Assembly (NCBI RefSeq): GCF_000331535.1
Contig: NZ_AMZN01000039.1
Coordinates: forward strand, 33,720 to 97,719
DNA: 64,000 bases
Direction: 5' to 3'
Source: Fulvivirga imtechensis AK7
GTDB taxonomy: Bacteria > Bacteroidota > Bacteroidia > Cytophagales > Cyclobacteriaceae
The notes below the pieces were generated by a model. The model saw nothing but the letters and a program-made list of their open reading frames with translations. It was not told where the DNA came from and did not search any database. How positions within the stretch are numbered: position 1 is the stretch's first letter; every line of letters starts with the position of its first letter. Made by a program: the position numbers and the translations under genes. Of the stretch, positions 27,932 through 37,049 are shown in pieces.

Positions 27932-30001
27932 CTATCCGGCTTCACCCGGCAGCAAAAGCCTCTTCTCTCTAAGCACTTGTTTGATCCGTTCGTGTCTTTC
28001 CCAGAATTTTTCTTTCAACAGAGCGCACAACCGATCGAACTCCGGATGACCATTCATATTTTCAATCATTGGATCATCCTGAAACAACAGCACCCAGTAG
28101 AAGTAGTCATCTTCCTTTACAAAGCGTTTAAATTCTTCCAGGGCCCTGTCCATATCTCCTTTGTAAGAATAGTAGCTGGCCAGACTGATATGCTTGTAGA
28201 TAGATTTATCATTATCTACAAAATCTTTGAATAGCTGCAGATAATTATCGGCTTTTTTATGCATGCCCAACTTGTCATGAACCACAGCTATTTTGGCGTA
28301 CTCTGCAGGGTATATGTCCAGCTTCAGCGAATCTTTGACGGCAAGAAACTTACTATAGTACTCGTAAGCCAACTCATAATCCTGATTGTAATAGCAGACC
28401 TTGGCCACTTCCTGTAGTACATCCAACCTTGTAGTATCCCTGGCCAACGTATTCAGTAAGCGCTTTTTCAATCTGGCAATATCATTGTCCCTGGCGTAAA
28501 GGATATATGCTTTCACATAGTCGGAAAAGATGTTCTTAGGATTATAAATGAGTGATTTGTTAATATAGTGTTCTGCTTCGTTGATAAAACCCGCCTGAAT
28601 TAGCGCATTGCTAATATGAAGATAGGTATAACTTGCGGTTAAAGAATCTTGTGAGTTGATATCCAATTGTACTCCTTTAAGTGCATATTCCAGGTATCTG
28701 GCCGTATTGGGAACGTACATAGCGTAGTAATTAGAAAGATGATTGAACACCAGGGCAGAATTGGGATTGTATTCTAATGCTTTCTCCAGGTAAGGAAGCG
28801 CCCGCTCATAATCGCGAATATTTAAATAGTAAAATGACTTGGCTATCAATGCCTCACCGAGGTGAGTATCGATCAGCAGCGCCTGGTCAGCGTAGTAGTT
28901 CAACTGTGACAGGTACTTTTTTTGGATCTGAAAAGCATCGAGATAGTAATAGGCTATAGCAATAGTTGCATAAGCCAAAGCAAAGTTTTTATCCTGTCCG
29001 ACAGCTTTTTCCAACCATTTTATGGCCTCAAACATACCCTCTTTTGTGTCTTTATTCAGCTCATTTATACCTTTAAGGAAATAATCATATGCTACCATAT
29101 CATTGGTTGGTACTTTTCGTATCCGCTCTTCTTCCTCCGGGGTGATGATGACCTCAATCCTTTGCGCGATACTTTTAGCTACTTCGACCTGCAGATCAAA
29201 AATGTCTCCCAGATTGCGGTGATATTCTTCCGCCCATAAATGCCGGTCGCCTGCAGCATCAATCAACTGAATATTCAGGCGGATCTCATCACCAACCTTC
29301 TGCCCACTACCTTCTACAATATAGCCGACATTCAATTCTTCGGTGATTTCCGGAATGCTTTTGGTAGTACTCCGATATTTCTCCACAGATGTGCGACTTA
29401 CTACCCTCAGGTCTTCAATCTTCTGAAGGTGCCCAAGCACAGATTCCATCACTCCATTGATAATATACACATTGATGGAGTCACTGCTATTATTAACAAA
29501 TGGCAGTACAGCAATTGACTTATCAGGCCGATATGGACTGTGTTTCGCATTGTTAAAAAAGAATATTGCCGCCAGAGCAAGCAATATTATGCCTGCACTT
29601 ATGGCTATCCACCTGTACCTGCTGTTATGCTTAGGCTGAGCTATGGTAGAGTTTTCTGCAGCAGCACAGTTAACGTCTTGCTGGCTGGCCTCCCCCGGGG
29701 TATAGCCGTATTGTTCCCGAAAGCATTTAATAAAATAGGACGTACTGCTGAAGCCCACCTTATAGGATATCTCGGAAACTGTAAAAACATCGGTTTTCAG
29801 CATTTCCATAGCCCTGTTAAGCCTCACCTGACGGATGAATTGGCTGACGGAGGCGCTCGTTTCTTTTTGAACCTTGCGCAGCAGGTTAGACCGGCTCATA
29901 TTCATGGCGTCAGCCAGCTCGGAAACGCCAAACTGTTCGTTGGCGATATTTTCCTCAATAAGCTCAGTAATGCGCTGCAGAAATGGTGACGAACTTTGCA
30001 T
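27932..30001 (-). CDS. AraC-type HTH regulator with membrane span, TolB-like and TPR domains
   Basis: This 689-residue protein starts with an AraC-family double HTH (about 8-105, GVSELADAMNMSRSNLLRKV and VSEISYKVGFSSTSYFIKCF). A single transmembrane span follows near 130-149. Next is an adenylate-cyclase-associated TolB-like domain (SIAVLPFVNNSSDS onward), then about nine TPR-type repeats. The topology places the DNA-binding part in the cytoplasm and the sensor in the periplasm, like a one-component membrane regulator. It is divergent from the ankyrin-acyltransferase operon, which it may control. The ligand is unknown. Confidence 0.85.
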   Translation of the reverse strand: MQSSSPFLQRITELIEENIANEQFGVSELADAMNMSRSNLLRKVQKETSASVSQFIRQVRLNRAMEMLKTDVFTVSEISYKVGFSSTSYFIKCFREQYGYTPGEASQQDVNCAAAENSTIAQPKHNSRYRWIAISAGIILLALAAIFFFNNAKHSPYRPDKSIAVLPFVNNSSDSINVYIINGVMESVLGHLQKIEDLRVVSRTSVEKYRSTTKSIPEITEELNVGYIVEGSGQKVGDEIRLNIQLIDAAGDRHLWAEEYHRNLGDIFDLQVEVAKSIAQRIEVIITPEEEERIRKVPTNDMVAYDYFLKGINELNKDTKEGMFEAIKWLEKAVGQDKNFALAYATIAIAYYYLDAFQIQKKYLSQLNYYADQALLIDTHLGEALIAKSFYYLNIRDYERALPYLEKALEYNPNSALVFNHLSNYYAMYVPNTARYLEYALKGVQLDINSQDSLTASYTYLHISNALIQAGFINEAEHYINKSLIYNPKNIFSDYVKAYILYARDNDIARLKKRLLNTLARDTTRLDVLQEVAKVCYYNQDYELAYEYYSKFLAVKDSLKLDIYPAEYAKIAVVHDKLGMHKKADNYLQLFKDFVDNDKSIYKHISLASYYSYKGDMDRALEEFKRFVKEDDYFYWVLLFQDDPMIENMNGHPEFDRLCALLKEKFWERHERIKQVLREKRLLLPGEAG

Positions 30002-30294
30002 TGTTTATGGTATTAGCCGCTAAAGGTTACTGGAATAAATCACAGCAAAGATTCTGTTACAACTGCGATTTAGTGTCGACACTGGCTTTCTCTCCACTTG
30101 CCAAAAGTGCTGAAAATTATAATCAAAATAAAATCCCAAAGTACGAATAAAAACAGGTTTTGCATCATAATTTATACCCTTGCATCATAATTAATATTAA
30201 ATACTCAAACCTTATATATTTTGCTTTTTTCGTGATTAGCAGCGCCATTCCCTTTACCACAACTTTGTAGAATAAATTTTAAATCAGAAAAATC

Positions 30295-30864
30295 ATGCAA
30301 AATTTAACAATTAAAGGAGTGCTGGCTGCATTAGTCATATCATTAATTGCAGCTTGTAGTGGGAACAGCCAGGAAATGGGAGCATCTGACAAGCAGTCTA
30401 CCGCCAAAGCGCCCGGAATAAGTATTCATGAGGCTGCCTTCATGGGAAATACAAAAGCCGTGCAGGAGCATATAGCGGCTGGTACTGACCTCAACCAAAA
30501 AGACCAATGGGGGTCAACTCCACTAACTATAACAGCAACATTCAACAGAACGGAAGCCGGCAAGGCATTAATTGAAGGTGGCGCTGACCTTAATGCACCA
30601 AACAATGAAGGCTCCACTCCTCTTCATGTGGCCACATTTTTTGGTCGAACTGAACTGGTCGAGGCATTGCTGAAAGCAGGTGCGGACAAGAATGTAAAAA
30701 ACAATTTCGGAAGCACTGCCCTGGAGGTGGCGAATACACCATTCGAAACATTAAAGCCTATATATGATCAGCTCGGCAAGGACTTGGGGCCTCTCGGGCT
30801 CAAGCTTGATTATGATCAACTGAAAAAGGCGCATCCGGTGATTGCCGAAATGTTGAAAAAGTAA
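30295..30864 (+). CDS. Ankyrin-repeat lipoprotein
   Basis: This 189-residue protein has a lipoprotein signal (LIAAC, Cys near 21). Three ankyrin repeats follow, clearest in WGSTPLTITATFNRTEAGKALIEGGADLN and EGSTPLHVATFFGRTELVEALLKAGADKN. It is predicted to be periplasmic and to bind a protein partner. It ends 2 bp before the acyltransferase gene, so the two are cotranscribed. It is divergent from a membrane AraC-type regulator. No specific function is known. Confidence 0.85.
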   Translation: MQNLTIKGVLAALVISLIAACSGNSQEMGASDKQSTAKAPGISIHEAAFMGNTKAVQEHIAAGTDLNQKDQWGSTPLTITATFNRTEAGKALIEGGADLNAPNNEGSTPLHVATFFGRTELVEALLKAGADKNVKNNFGSTALEVANTPFETLKPIYDQLGKDLGPLGLKLDYDQLKKAHPVIAEMLKK

Positions 30865-30866
30865 GA

Positions 30867-31964
30867 ATGATGGATAACAGAAGATATGACATCGACTGGC
30901 TAAGGGTGATTGCCATTGGCTTGCTGTTGATCTACCACATAGCTATTGTGTTTCAACCTTGGGGTGTTTTCATTGGCTTTATGCAGAGCCCTGAGTCGCT
31001 GGAATCTATTTGGATACCTATGTCGGCCCTGAATGTTTGGAGAATTCCTCTCCTGTTCTTTGTCTCCGGTATGGGCGTATGGTTTGCCATACAAAAGCGC
31101 AACCTAAAATCACTCCTTCTTGAACGTGCAGGGAGGATATTTCTACCTTTTATTTTTGGATTGCTATTCATCGTTCCCATTCACCAACTGTTATGGCAGC
31201 ACTATTACAACCAGGACATGGCCTGGATTCCAGGGCCGGCACATCTGTGGTTTCTTGGTAACATTTCCATTTATGTATTGCTGTTATCACCGCTGTTCAT
31301 CTACCTTAAAGGGAAGGAAGGCAGCAGGGTAAAAATTTGGTTGCAACGACTGTTTTGTAACCCACTAAGCCTATTTGTTTTGGCTATACCTTTTGTATTG
31401 GAGACTGTACTGATCCGTCCCGAACCATACGAGCTCTATGCCCTCACCTGGCATGGGTTCGTTCTCGGATTTCTGTGTTTCATTGCTGGTTTCTGCTGTA
31501 TGGTAGGTGGTGAGACCTTTTGGCCGACAGTATTGAAATGGCGTTGGGTCTATCTGGGTACGGGAATAGCCCTGTTTTTGGTCAGACTTATTGCATTTGA
31601 TCTGAAGGGGCCTGAAATCCTTCTGCCGGTAGAAACTTTGCATTGGATCTTTGGTGTATTTGGCTTGGGTTACAAACATCTGAACAGGAAAAGTAAAGTG
31701 TTACATGTCTTAAGTCAGGCCGCATATCCGGTTTATATTGTCCATATGGTATGGTTGTACCTGGGTACGTATCTTATTCTGCCGCTGGAGATGCCTGTGG
31801 GCGCTAAGTTCGTGGCTGTTATTGCTTTTACAGCAGTAGGATGCTTTACCAACTACGAAATTATCCGGAATCTTAATTGGTTAAAGCCTTTTTTGGGGCT
31901 GAGGAATCTAAAAAAAGTGAAAGGGCAAGCTGATTTTAAAAATGCGAAGGTGGTCAATATCTGA
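30867..31964 (+). CDS. Acyltransferase-3 family membrane protein
   Basis: This 365-residue integral membrane protein begins with the acyltransferase-3 signature RRYDIDWLRVIAIGLLLIYH; the conserved His lies in the first span. About ten hydrophobic segments follow. Family members transfer acyl or succinyl groups to surface polysaccharides, glucans or lipids. An OpgC-like role is possible but not shown. Start codons at 30867 and 30870 are both possible. It forms an operon with the preceding ankyrin lipoprotein. An imperfect hairpin (GAAGGTGGTCA/TGATCACCTTC, 31946-31972) spans its stop codon. Confidence 0.85.
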   Translation: MMDNRRYDIDWLRVIAIGLLLIYHIAIVFQPWGVFIGFMQSPESLESIWIPMSALNVWRIPLLFFVSGMGVWFAIQKRNLKSLLLERAGRIFLPFIFGLLFIVPIHQLLWQHYYNQDMAWIPGPAHLWFLGNISIYVLLLSPLFIYLKGKEGSRVKIWLQRLFCNPLSLFVLAIPFVLETVLIRPEPYELYALTWHGFVLGFLCFIAGFCCMVGGETFWPTVLKWRWVYLGTGIALFLVRLIAFDLKGPEILLPVETLHWIFGVFGLGYKHLNRKSKVLHVLSQAAYPVYIVHMVWLYLGTYLILPLEMPVGAKFVAVIAFTAVGCFTNYEIIRNLNWLKPFLGLRNLKKVKGQADFKNAKVVNI

Positions 31965-32051
31965 TCACCTTCCATTGTTATCCTGTGTGCTGATCGCAAA
32001 AAATCAGTAAATTTCTTTTGTTCAATTTCGAACTTCCAACCCTAACATTAC

Positions 32052-32507
32052 TCATGACTTTCGGGCTTTATTTTTACCCTCGTCACTCATGGCAAAGCTA
32101 CGGGTCATTTTCTTGATGAATGTTACTCTTCTGAAACGTAAAGCGCTCCAATCTTCGTCAATAGCCACGGCACGTACGCCTTCATAGCCATACTTACCCA
32201 GCGACTGCCAGCCATTGTCTCTGTTAATATTCACTTTATACTTTTTAGAAGTTCCCTTGGGGTAAGCAAACCATACTATACCATCTCCCTTTAGCTTCTT
32301 ATCGATGTCGGGAACAACAGCATCAACCTCAGCAATTGATTTAACGAACACCAGAACAAAATCAATCTCCTCACACTTACCTGGATCGGTTTTTATATCA
32401 GTTGTTCCTTTCATGGCCTCAACCTCATCGTTAAATTCGGCAGGATGGTTAATAATACATATCTCTTTTTGATCTTTATAGTTTAGTTTTTTGAATGTTG
32501 TAGTCAT
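32052..32507 (-). CDS. Conserved hypothetical protein (DUF3052-like)
   Basis: This 151-residue soluble protein begins MTTTFKKLNYKDQKEICII. I do not recognise a firm family. The pattern of an aliphatic core (IDFVLVFVKSIAEVDAVVPDI), then GIVWFAYPKG, then a closing DEDWSALRFR resembles the DUF3052 fold, which also ends in a W-containing strand. The Lys/Arg-rich tail (EGKNKARKS) may bind nucleic acid or be disordered. It stands alone, facing away from the acyltransferase operon. Confidence 0.7.
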   Translation of the reverse strand: MTTTFKKLNYKDQKEICIINHPAEFNDEVEAMKGTTDIKTDPGKCEEIDFVLVFVKSIAEVDAVVPDIDKKLKGDGIVWFAYPKGTSKKYKVNINRDNGWQSLGKYGYEGVRAVAIDEDWSALRFRRVTFIKKMTRSFAMSDEGKNKARKS

Positions 32508-32589
32508 AGCTAGGATTATTTTAATACATCAGAAAATAAGTTGGAGTGCCATTGCTAAACAAATATAAGTAGAGCTTGAAATAAAATTC

Positions 32590-32645
32590 TAAGTGTCTGT
32601 AAGAAAACATTCCAGCTAAAGAGCGGGATGAAGTCCGAAAAAAAG
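32590..32645. repeat. MITE-like element, family 1, truncated copy C
   Basis: It starts with TAAGTGTCTGTAAGAAAAC (32590-32608). It also contains GAGCGGGATGAAGTCC followed by an A run, which is the complement of the inner GGACTTCGTCCCGCTC part of copy A. It is therefore an inverted, one-ended copy. Its inner edge coincides with the 3' truncation of a RelE/ParE-like toxin remnant. Confidence 0.65.
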
Positions 32646-32851
32646 GAGGCCAGTATGCTGAAGAGGCCCATTGTCACCATTCGAGTCTCAGAAAAATCTA
32701 CTTTTCTGTATAATTTTGGGTTTTGAGCAATTACTCCTGCCTTTTCATTACTAAGATGCAGTAATTTGATGGAATAGGTATTTGATTCATTGGGATTAAC
32801 CCAGTGTTCTAAAATGGCTTCTTCTTTGTCTGGCGGCTGTTTGAGTTCAGA
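32646..32851 (-). pseudogene. Remnant of RelE/ParE-family toxin gene
   Basis: Reading on past the antitoxin stop in the same frame gives a toxin-like segment: EEAILEHWVNPNESNTYSIK, then LLHLSNEKAGVIAQNPKLYRK and VDFSETRMVTMGLFSIL. This resembles the middle of Bacteroidota RelE/ParE toxins (EYWNxRNxSxTYSxKL...IAxNPxxxxKTDF). The first 15 or so codons lack a start and have diverged. The 3' end runs into the family-1 repeat at 32590-32645, which removes the toxin C-terminus. It is almost certainly non-functional. Confidence 0.65.
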
Positions 32852-33052
32852 CTATTTTTCGTTGAGCCATCCAACTTCTTGCTTATTCAGAGAATCTTGA
32901 TCTATCAGCATACCCGTTTGAATATCCTCATCACTCATTGCTAACATTATCTTCTGTTCTTCAGTCAAAGCAATCGAAGCTTCCTGAATATTTGAAGAAT
33001 CAATTATTTTTTCGAAGGCCTTTAGATAATCTGAGTTGCTGGTTGCCATCAA
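32852..33052 (-). CDS. Small antitoxin-like protein (RelE/ParE partner)
   Basis: This 66-residue acidic protein has the pattern ALTEEQKIMLAMSDEDIQTG followed by an LIDQDSLNKQEVGWLNEK tail. Short antitoxins encoded directly upstream of RelE/ParE toxins in Bacteroidota often have this shape. The toxin remnant follows immediately. If functional it is now an orphan antitoxin that could still neutralise a related toxin elsewhere. The start may be at either of the first two Met codons. Confidence 0.6.
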   Translation of the reverse strand: MMATSNSDYLKAFEKIIDSSNIQEASIALTEEQKIMLAMSDEDIQTGMLIDQDSLNKQEVGWLNEK

Positions 33053-33352
33053 TCTATCAATAAGCCTGTTTCTAATTTCACCTGCACTTGCCTTATATCA
33101 AATATAACTCAAACCAACAAAGAATCATTCAATAGCCGTACAAATTCGCCCTCCTCCTGATATAACTACAAGGAAACACGAATGGAGTTACTAAGAGGCT
33201 AATGCACAAACTATCTATCTACCCGTAACCCTTGAACTCAAGCTATCTTAAATATAATGCAGTGAACATTATATAACAAGCACATATAGCAATCACGCAA
33301 AGCCATATTGGGTTCTCCGTTCAGTTGAATTTGCTGTTAACAGACTGCAATT
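33053..33352. other. 300-bp gap with no recognisable feature
   Basis: This AT-rich stretch between the antitoxin gene and the pseudouridine synthase gene shows no coding frame, terminator or repeat that I could support. It should hold the antitoxin promoter near 33060-33120. Confidence 0.5.
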
Positions 33353-33928
33353 TCACTCATAGTCAAATCCATCCACTTTTATAACTTCACCAGCCTCCAT
33401 TTTAGGCAATTCAATGTTCCCGATGCGAATCCTGATCAGTCTTAAGGTGGGAAAACCTACAGCGGCAGTCATTTTACGAATTTGTCTGAATTTACCTTCA
33501 TTAATGGTGATTGATAACCAACTGGTGGGACCGTGCCTCTCCCCTCTTATTCTTACCACAGGTTTAAGATCCGGAGCTGTTTTTAAAAGCGACACTTTAC
33601 AAGGTAGTGTCTGATATTTTTTGCCTCTTCCCAGGCCTATCTCTACACCTTCCCGCAGCTTCAGGATAGCCTGATGAGTTATTTCTCCATTAACCTGCAC
33701 GTAATACTCTTTTTCGACATTCTTGCTTCGAACCAGTTCGCTTATCTGACCATCGGTAGTCAAAAGCAACAGGCCTTCAGAATTTTCATCTAATCTACCG
33801 ATAGCCATGGTACTTTCAGGGAAATCGAATAGTTCTCCCAGCAGTTTCTTATTTCGTCTTTTGCCTTCATTCCTCACAAATTGTGAGATATACCCGGACG
33901 GCTTATAAATGATAAAATGGTGATGCAC
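33353..33928 (-). CDS. rRNA pseudouridine synthase, RluE/RluB type
   Basis: This 191-residue protein starts with the catalytic domain and has no S4 domain, as in RluE. The family motif GRLDENSEGLLLLT gives the catalytic Asp47. The KEYYVQVNGEI and EGKFRQIRKMTAAVGFPTLRLIRIRIG segments complete the RsuA/RluE core. It isomerises a uridine in rRNA; in E. coli RluE modifies U2457 of 23S rRNA. Assignment to RluE rather than RluF or RsuA rests on the lack of an S4 domain and the short length. It is monocistronic. Confidence 0.88.
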   Translation of the reverse strand: MHHHFIIYKPSGYISQFVRNEGKRRNKKLLGELFDFPESTMAIGRLDENSEGLLLLTTDGQISELVRSKNVEKEYYVQVNGEITHQAILKLREGVEIGLGRGKKYQTLPCKVSLLKTAPDLKPVVRIRGERHGPTSWLSITINEGKFRQIRKMTAAVGFPTLRLIRIRIGNIELPKMEAGEVIKVDGFDYE

Positions 33929-34206
33929 GATGAGGAAAGATAATTACATATCTTGAGAACTTCATCTGCTGGGCTACGAAAAATATAGAACCACAACCTC
34001 GTCATCCCGGACACTCAGCGATGGCCACCTGGGGGGGGACTTCCTGAGATTCAAAAGAATTGCCTTCGTTATTAACAGGGTCCTTCCCTCATCAGGAGAC
34101 ATCTGGGTGGAGGAGGTTTTTGTCATGAAAACAGGGTTCAGCGGCTGATTGAATTGGTGCGGTTTAAAGTTTTAGTATCATTTTTCGACCTCGCAATTTC
34201 TAAACC

Positions 34207-34775
34207 TTAAAGTGAAAAATCTTCCGGTTTATAAAAAGTAAAACCTGAAATTCCGGCTCCTTCCAGCCCCGCTTTCAGCCTGTCGCTTACCACGAGAAGA
34301 GGAAGGAATTCAGCCATTCTGAAAATATCCCCGCATTCTTTTGCTTTCAGAACTCTTAACTTAAGCTTATCAATAAATTCAATAGTACCATCCCTAAAAT
34401 ACTCCAGTTCGGACTGCTCCTGGTCTACACAATTAAATCTATTAACAACATTAGCGATCCAATACGGTGCTAAAATCTTTTGATTACCTTCATCGATCAA
34501 CTTTGCAGGAAAAAACTGCATCTGTTCCGGTGCAAGACGATCAAAAATCGTTTTTTTTTTTCATTTACCAACAGCCCACGTACACCAAATGCCACTATGT
34601 TATCTGTCAGGATCTCATCAGGGTTCATCCGGAACGGAATTGGTATTACAGGCAGATCAATAGAAACCTTCTCCCCTTCATCAAATCGCCAGTCATTTTC
34701 GTCAATTACAGGAGGAACATGATCTATTGATACTTCATATTCATCAGATCGTTCGCTTAACATGATCCAGTACAT
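34207..34775 (-). pseudogene. Imm11-like (DUF1629) immunity protein gene with frameshift at poly-A tract
   Basis: Two overlapping frames, a 5' part (start at 34775, MYWIMLSERSDEY) and a 3' part (ending 34207), join into one protein of about 189 residues if read with a -1 shift at the run of 11 A residues (34551-34561, plus-strand T). The joined sequence reads GLLVNEKKK then TIFDRLAPEQMQFFP. The C-terminal SDRLKAGLEGAGISGFTFY resembles Imm11/DUF1629 immunity proteins, which protect against polymorphic toxins. No toxin gene is nearby. The gene may be dead, phase-variable, translated by slippage, or a sequencing artefact. Start choice is by position and family length. Confidence 0.65.
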
Positions 34776-35070
34776 ATATGCAAGAATTACTTTTTTCAAT
34801 AAAAAAAGGCGGAGTATCAATCCAAGTGTCACCAAAGCCTGCCAGCAACACAATTATAGAAAATTATCAATTATTTCGTTCCTTAATAACCGTTAACTAT
34901 TTGATGAGACGATTAGCTCCGTCCATTGACCCTTGCCTAACTTTATAATCTTCTGCCAAAAATCATTCATTACAGGCTGATTATCAGGTGCTGTTTTAAA
35001 GTGACAGCGTCAGTTGAAATTTTAGCCATACACTATCTTTCTTGTTGTTAAATACCTTAATTTTGATCTA

Positions 35071-36897
35071 ATGATCAATATCTATCAATTTCATATAGAA
35101 CTCAGAGATAGTGACCCTAAAATCTGGCGCAGAATACAGGTTACGGCAGACGCAACGTTTGAAGAACTTCATGACATCATACAGCTTGCTATGGGCTGGG
35201 AAAGTGACCACCTGTATGAGTTTACCGTGGGTAATACCAAAGTTTATGATTTTCAGGATGCTATCGATGAGGGCAACAACCCTTTGGAAAGGGATAGTAT
35301 GGATACGTTACTGGATGAATTAGTTACTAAAGAGAAATCCCGATTCATTTATGTATATGATTTTGGCGACCACTGGGAGCATGTCATCCGATTGGAAAAG
35401 GTTCTATCAAAAGAGAAAGATCAGCCCCTCCCTGTTTGTATCGAAGGTGAAGGTGCATGTCCACCGGAAGATTCTGGGGGCATTCTGGCTTACCGGGAAA
35501 TGATCAGTATTTTGGCCGACAGGGGCCATCCTGAATATGATTATGTAATGGAATGGCTGGGCGAAGATTGGAATTCTGAATTTTTTGATTGCAACAGGGC
35601 TAACAGTTTGTTGCAGGATTATGCCGAACAGTGTGAGGAAATTTATGACGAAGCTAGTGAAATTTTTGCAAATCTTTCAGAAAATGAACCAGACAACTAT
35701 CCGGATGAAGGTTTTGAAAATGAGTATGATGAGTTGAGCAAATATTCTTGTCCTGAAGATGTTCTCCGGAGCGAATACATACGTGAAGATATGGAAGACT
35801 GGTTGGGAATCGCACTGGAAGAACCGAAAAGCGTAGAATTTCGGACTTCAGAACGCTTGTGTGGCCTTGGCTTTGATAAAAAAGAGGCGAATAACATGAT
35901 ACTACAAGCCTTATCGGTAGAGTGGTTTTATGAACTGAAATATGAGATCGACCACATGGAAGATCGCTATGCATATAATCTCGATCACCTTCCCGACTCA
36001 CCTCTGGAGATAACACGGCTGCAAGATGCGCTGGCTATACTTGATGGTTGTGTAAAAGGTGTGCCATTTTCAGCCATCGAATACTTGCAAAATGATTCCT
36101 CGGAAGAGGCTACCGCAGCTATTTTGATGGCTTTGGCAAATCGTCCGAAAGATGACACGGATGTTCCGTTTTGGTATACTGTGGCTGCTGAAGGCCATCT
36201 GTGCGAAGAGTTGATTGATCCGGTGATTAAGTTGTACGAAGGTAGTTGGGGTTCAGACTGGCTGCACGATCAGGGGCAGTACCTGATCGGAAAGCTGGCT
36301 CAGAAGTATCCTGAACTGACATCAAAAAAGGTGTTGGATGCAATGGAAAAGGATGCGGACAATCGTGCAATGCCGTACATATTTTACCTGTTTGACGTTT
36401 TTTATTTCTGTGATGCTGCTATATACAAAGCACGTTTGCTTGCACTTCTTGAGCGTGACGACCTTTCCTGGTATGATACATTAGCTGGCACTATTGCTGA
36501 TTTGCAGATCTCAGAAGGACTTCCGGTATTGAAAAGGAAGCTTAAAGATCTGCAAATTTCTCATGATGATGAATGGCGTCAGCATAATTTAGTTGAAGTA
36601 AATGAGGCCATCCAAGTTCTGGAGGGTGAACTGACATTGGATCCGGAATTTTCAAAACCCTTGTGTCTAAAGCGCGAAGGGTCTTGGAAGGACCACCTGA
36701 TACAGCACGAACACCTCTTTTATGACGATGGAGGCTACTTTGATTTTTTGGAAAACCCTGACCATTATCTTCCTTCATCAACCCTATGGCCGCTCTTTTC
36801 TGACTCGAAGCCTTACATTAAAGAGAAAGTACCCGGACGAAACGACCCATGTTATTGCGGAAGCGGTAAGAAATACAAGAAATGCTGTATGGGCTGA
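35071..36897 (+). CDS. pRiA4b ORF-3-like protein with C-terminal SEC-C zinc motif
   Basis: This 608-residue protein has three parts. Residues 1-180 match the pRiA4b ORF-3/IS1096-passenger family (YQFHIELRDSDPKIWRRI, YVYDFGDHWEHVIRLEK). The middle is a helical, HEAT-like region of about 350 residues that resembles DUF1186-type proteins. The last 20 residues are a SEC-C motif (GRNDPCYCGSGKKYKKCC) that binds zinc. The function is unknown. The first domain is seen in mobile-element passengers and SEC-C occurs in SecA and many adaptors. A TAATTTTG box at 35058-35065 lies so close to the start that a leaderless transcript is possible. Confidence 0.85.
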   Translation: MINIYQFHIELRDSDPKIWRRIQVTADATFEELHDIIQLAMGWESDHLYEFTVGNTKVYDFQDAIDEGNNPLERDSMDTLLDELVTKEKSRFIYVYDFGDHWEHVIRLEKVLSKEKDQPLPVCIEGEGACPPEDSGGILAYREMISILADRGHPEYDYVMEWLGEDWNSEFFDCNRANSLLQDYAEQCEEIYDEASEIFANLSENEPDNYPDEGFENEYDELSKYSCPEDVLRSEYIREDMEDWLGIALEEPKSVEFRTSERLCGLGFDKKEANNMILQALSVEWFYELKYEIDHMEDRYAYNLDHLPDSPLEITRLQDALAILDGCVKGVPFSAIEYLQNDSSEEATAAILMALANRPKDDTDVPFWYTVAAEGHLCEELIDPVIKLYEGSWGSDWLHDQGQYLIGKLAQKYPELTSKKVLDAMEKDADNRAMPYIFYLFDVFYFCDAAIYKARLLALLERDDLSWYDTLAGTIADLQISEGLPVLKRKLKDLQISHDDEWRQHNLVEVNEAIQVLEGELTLDPEFSKPLCLKREGSWKDHLIQHEHLFYDDGGYFDFLENPDHYLPSSTLWPLFSDSKPYIKEKVPGRNDPCYCGSGKKYKKCCMG

Positions 36898-36909
36898 ATA
36901 GAAAGTAAC

Positions 36910-37027
36910 CGATATAATAGAACCGATTAAATTGTATTCGTATCCAAAACAGACCTAAAACATCTCTTTCTAAGGTCTTTCTGCTGTCCCGAACTTGCCT
37001 AACTTGCCTCGGGGAGGCACGAAGAAT
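36910..37027. repeat. Copy of the inner part of the 5.1-5.4 kb element
   Basis: The complement of this stretch matches 5231-5349 along nearly its full length, at roughly 80% identity by eye. It includes ATTCTTCGTGCC, GAGGCAAGTTAGGCAAGTTC, TTTAGGTCTGTTTT and AATTTAATCGGTTCT. It lies between the convergent pRiA4b/SEC-C and DUF697 genes and lacks the TAACGTGAGTTC ends. Confidence 0.7.
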
Positions 37028-37049
37028 GCGAAAAAACCCCCTCGCTGGA

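Noticed and set aside
34020..34140. G-run (GGGGGGGG near 34032) and surrounding sequence as a phase-variable gene start
   Set aside because: No open frame of meaningful length with a domain reads through the tract on either strand.
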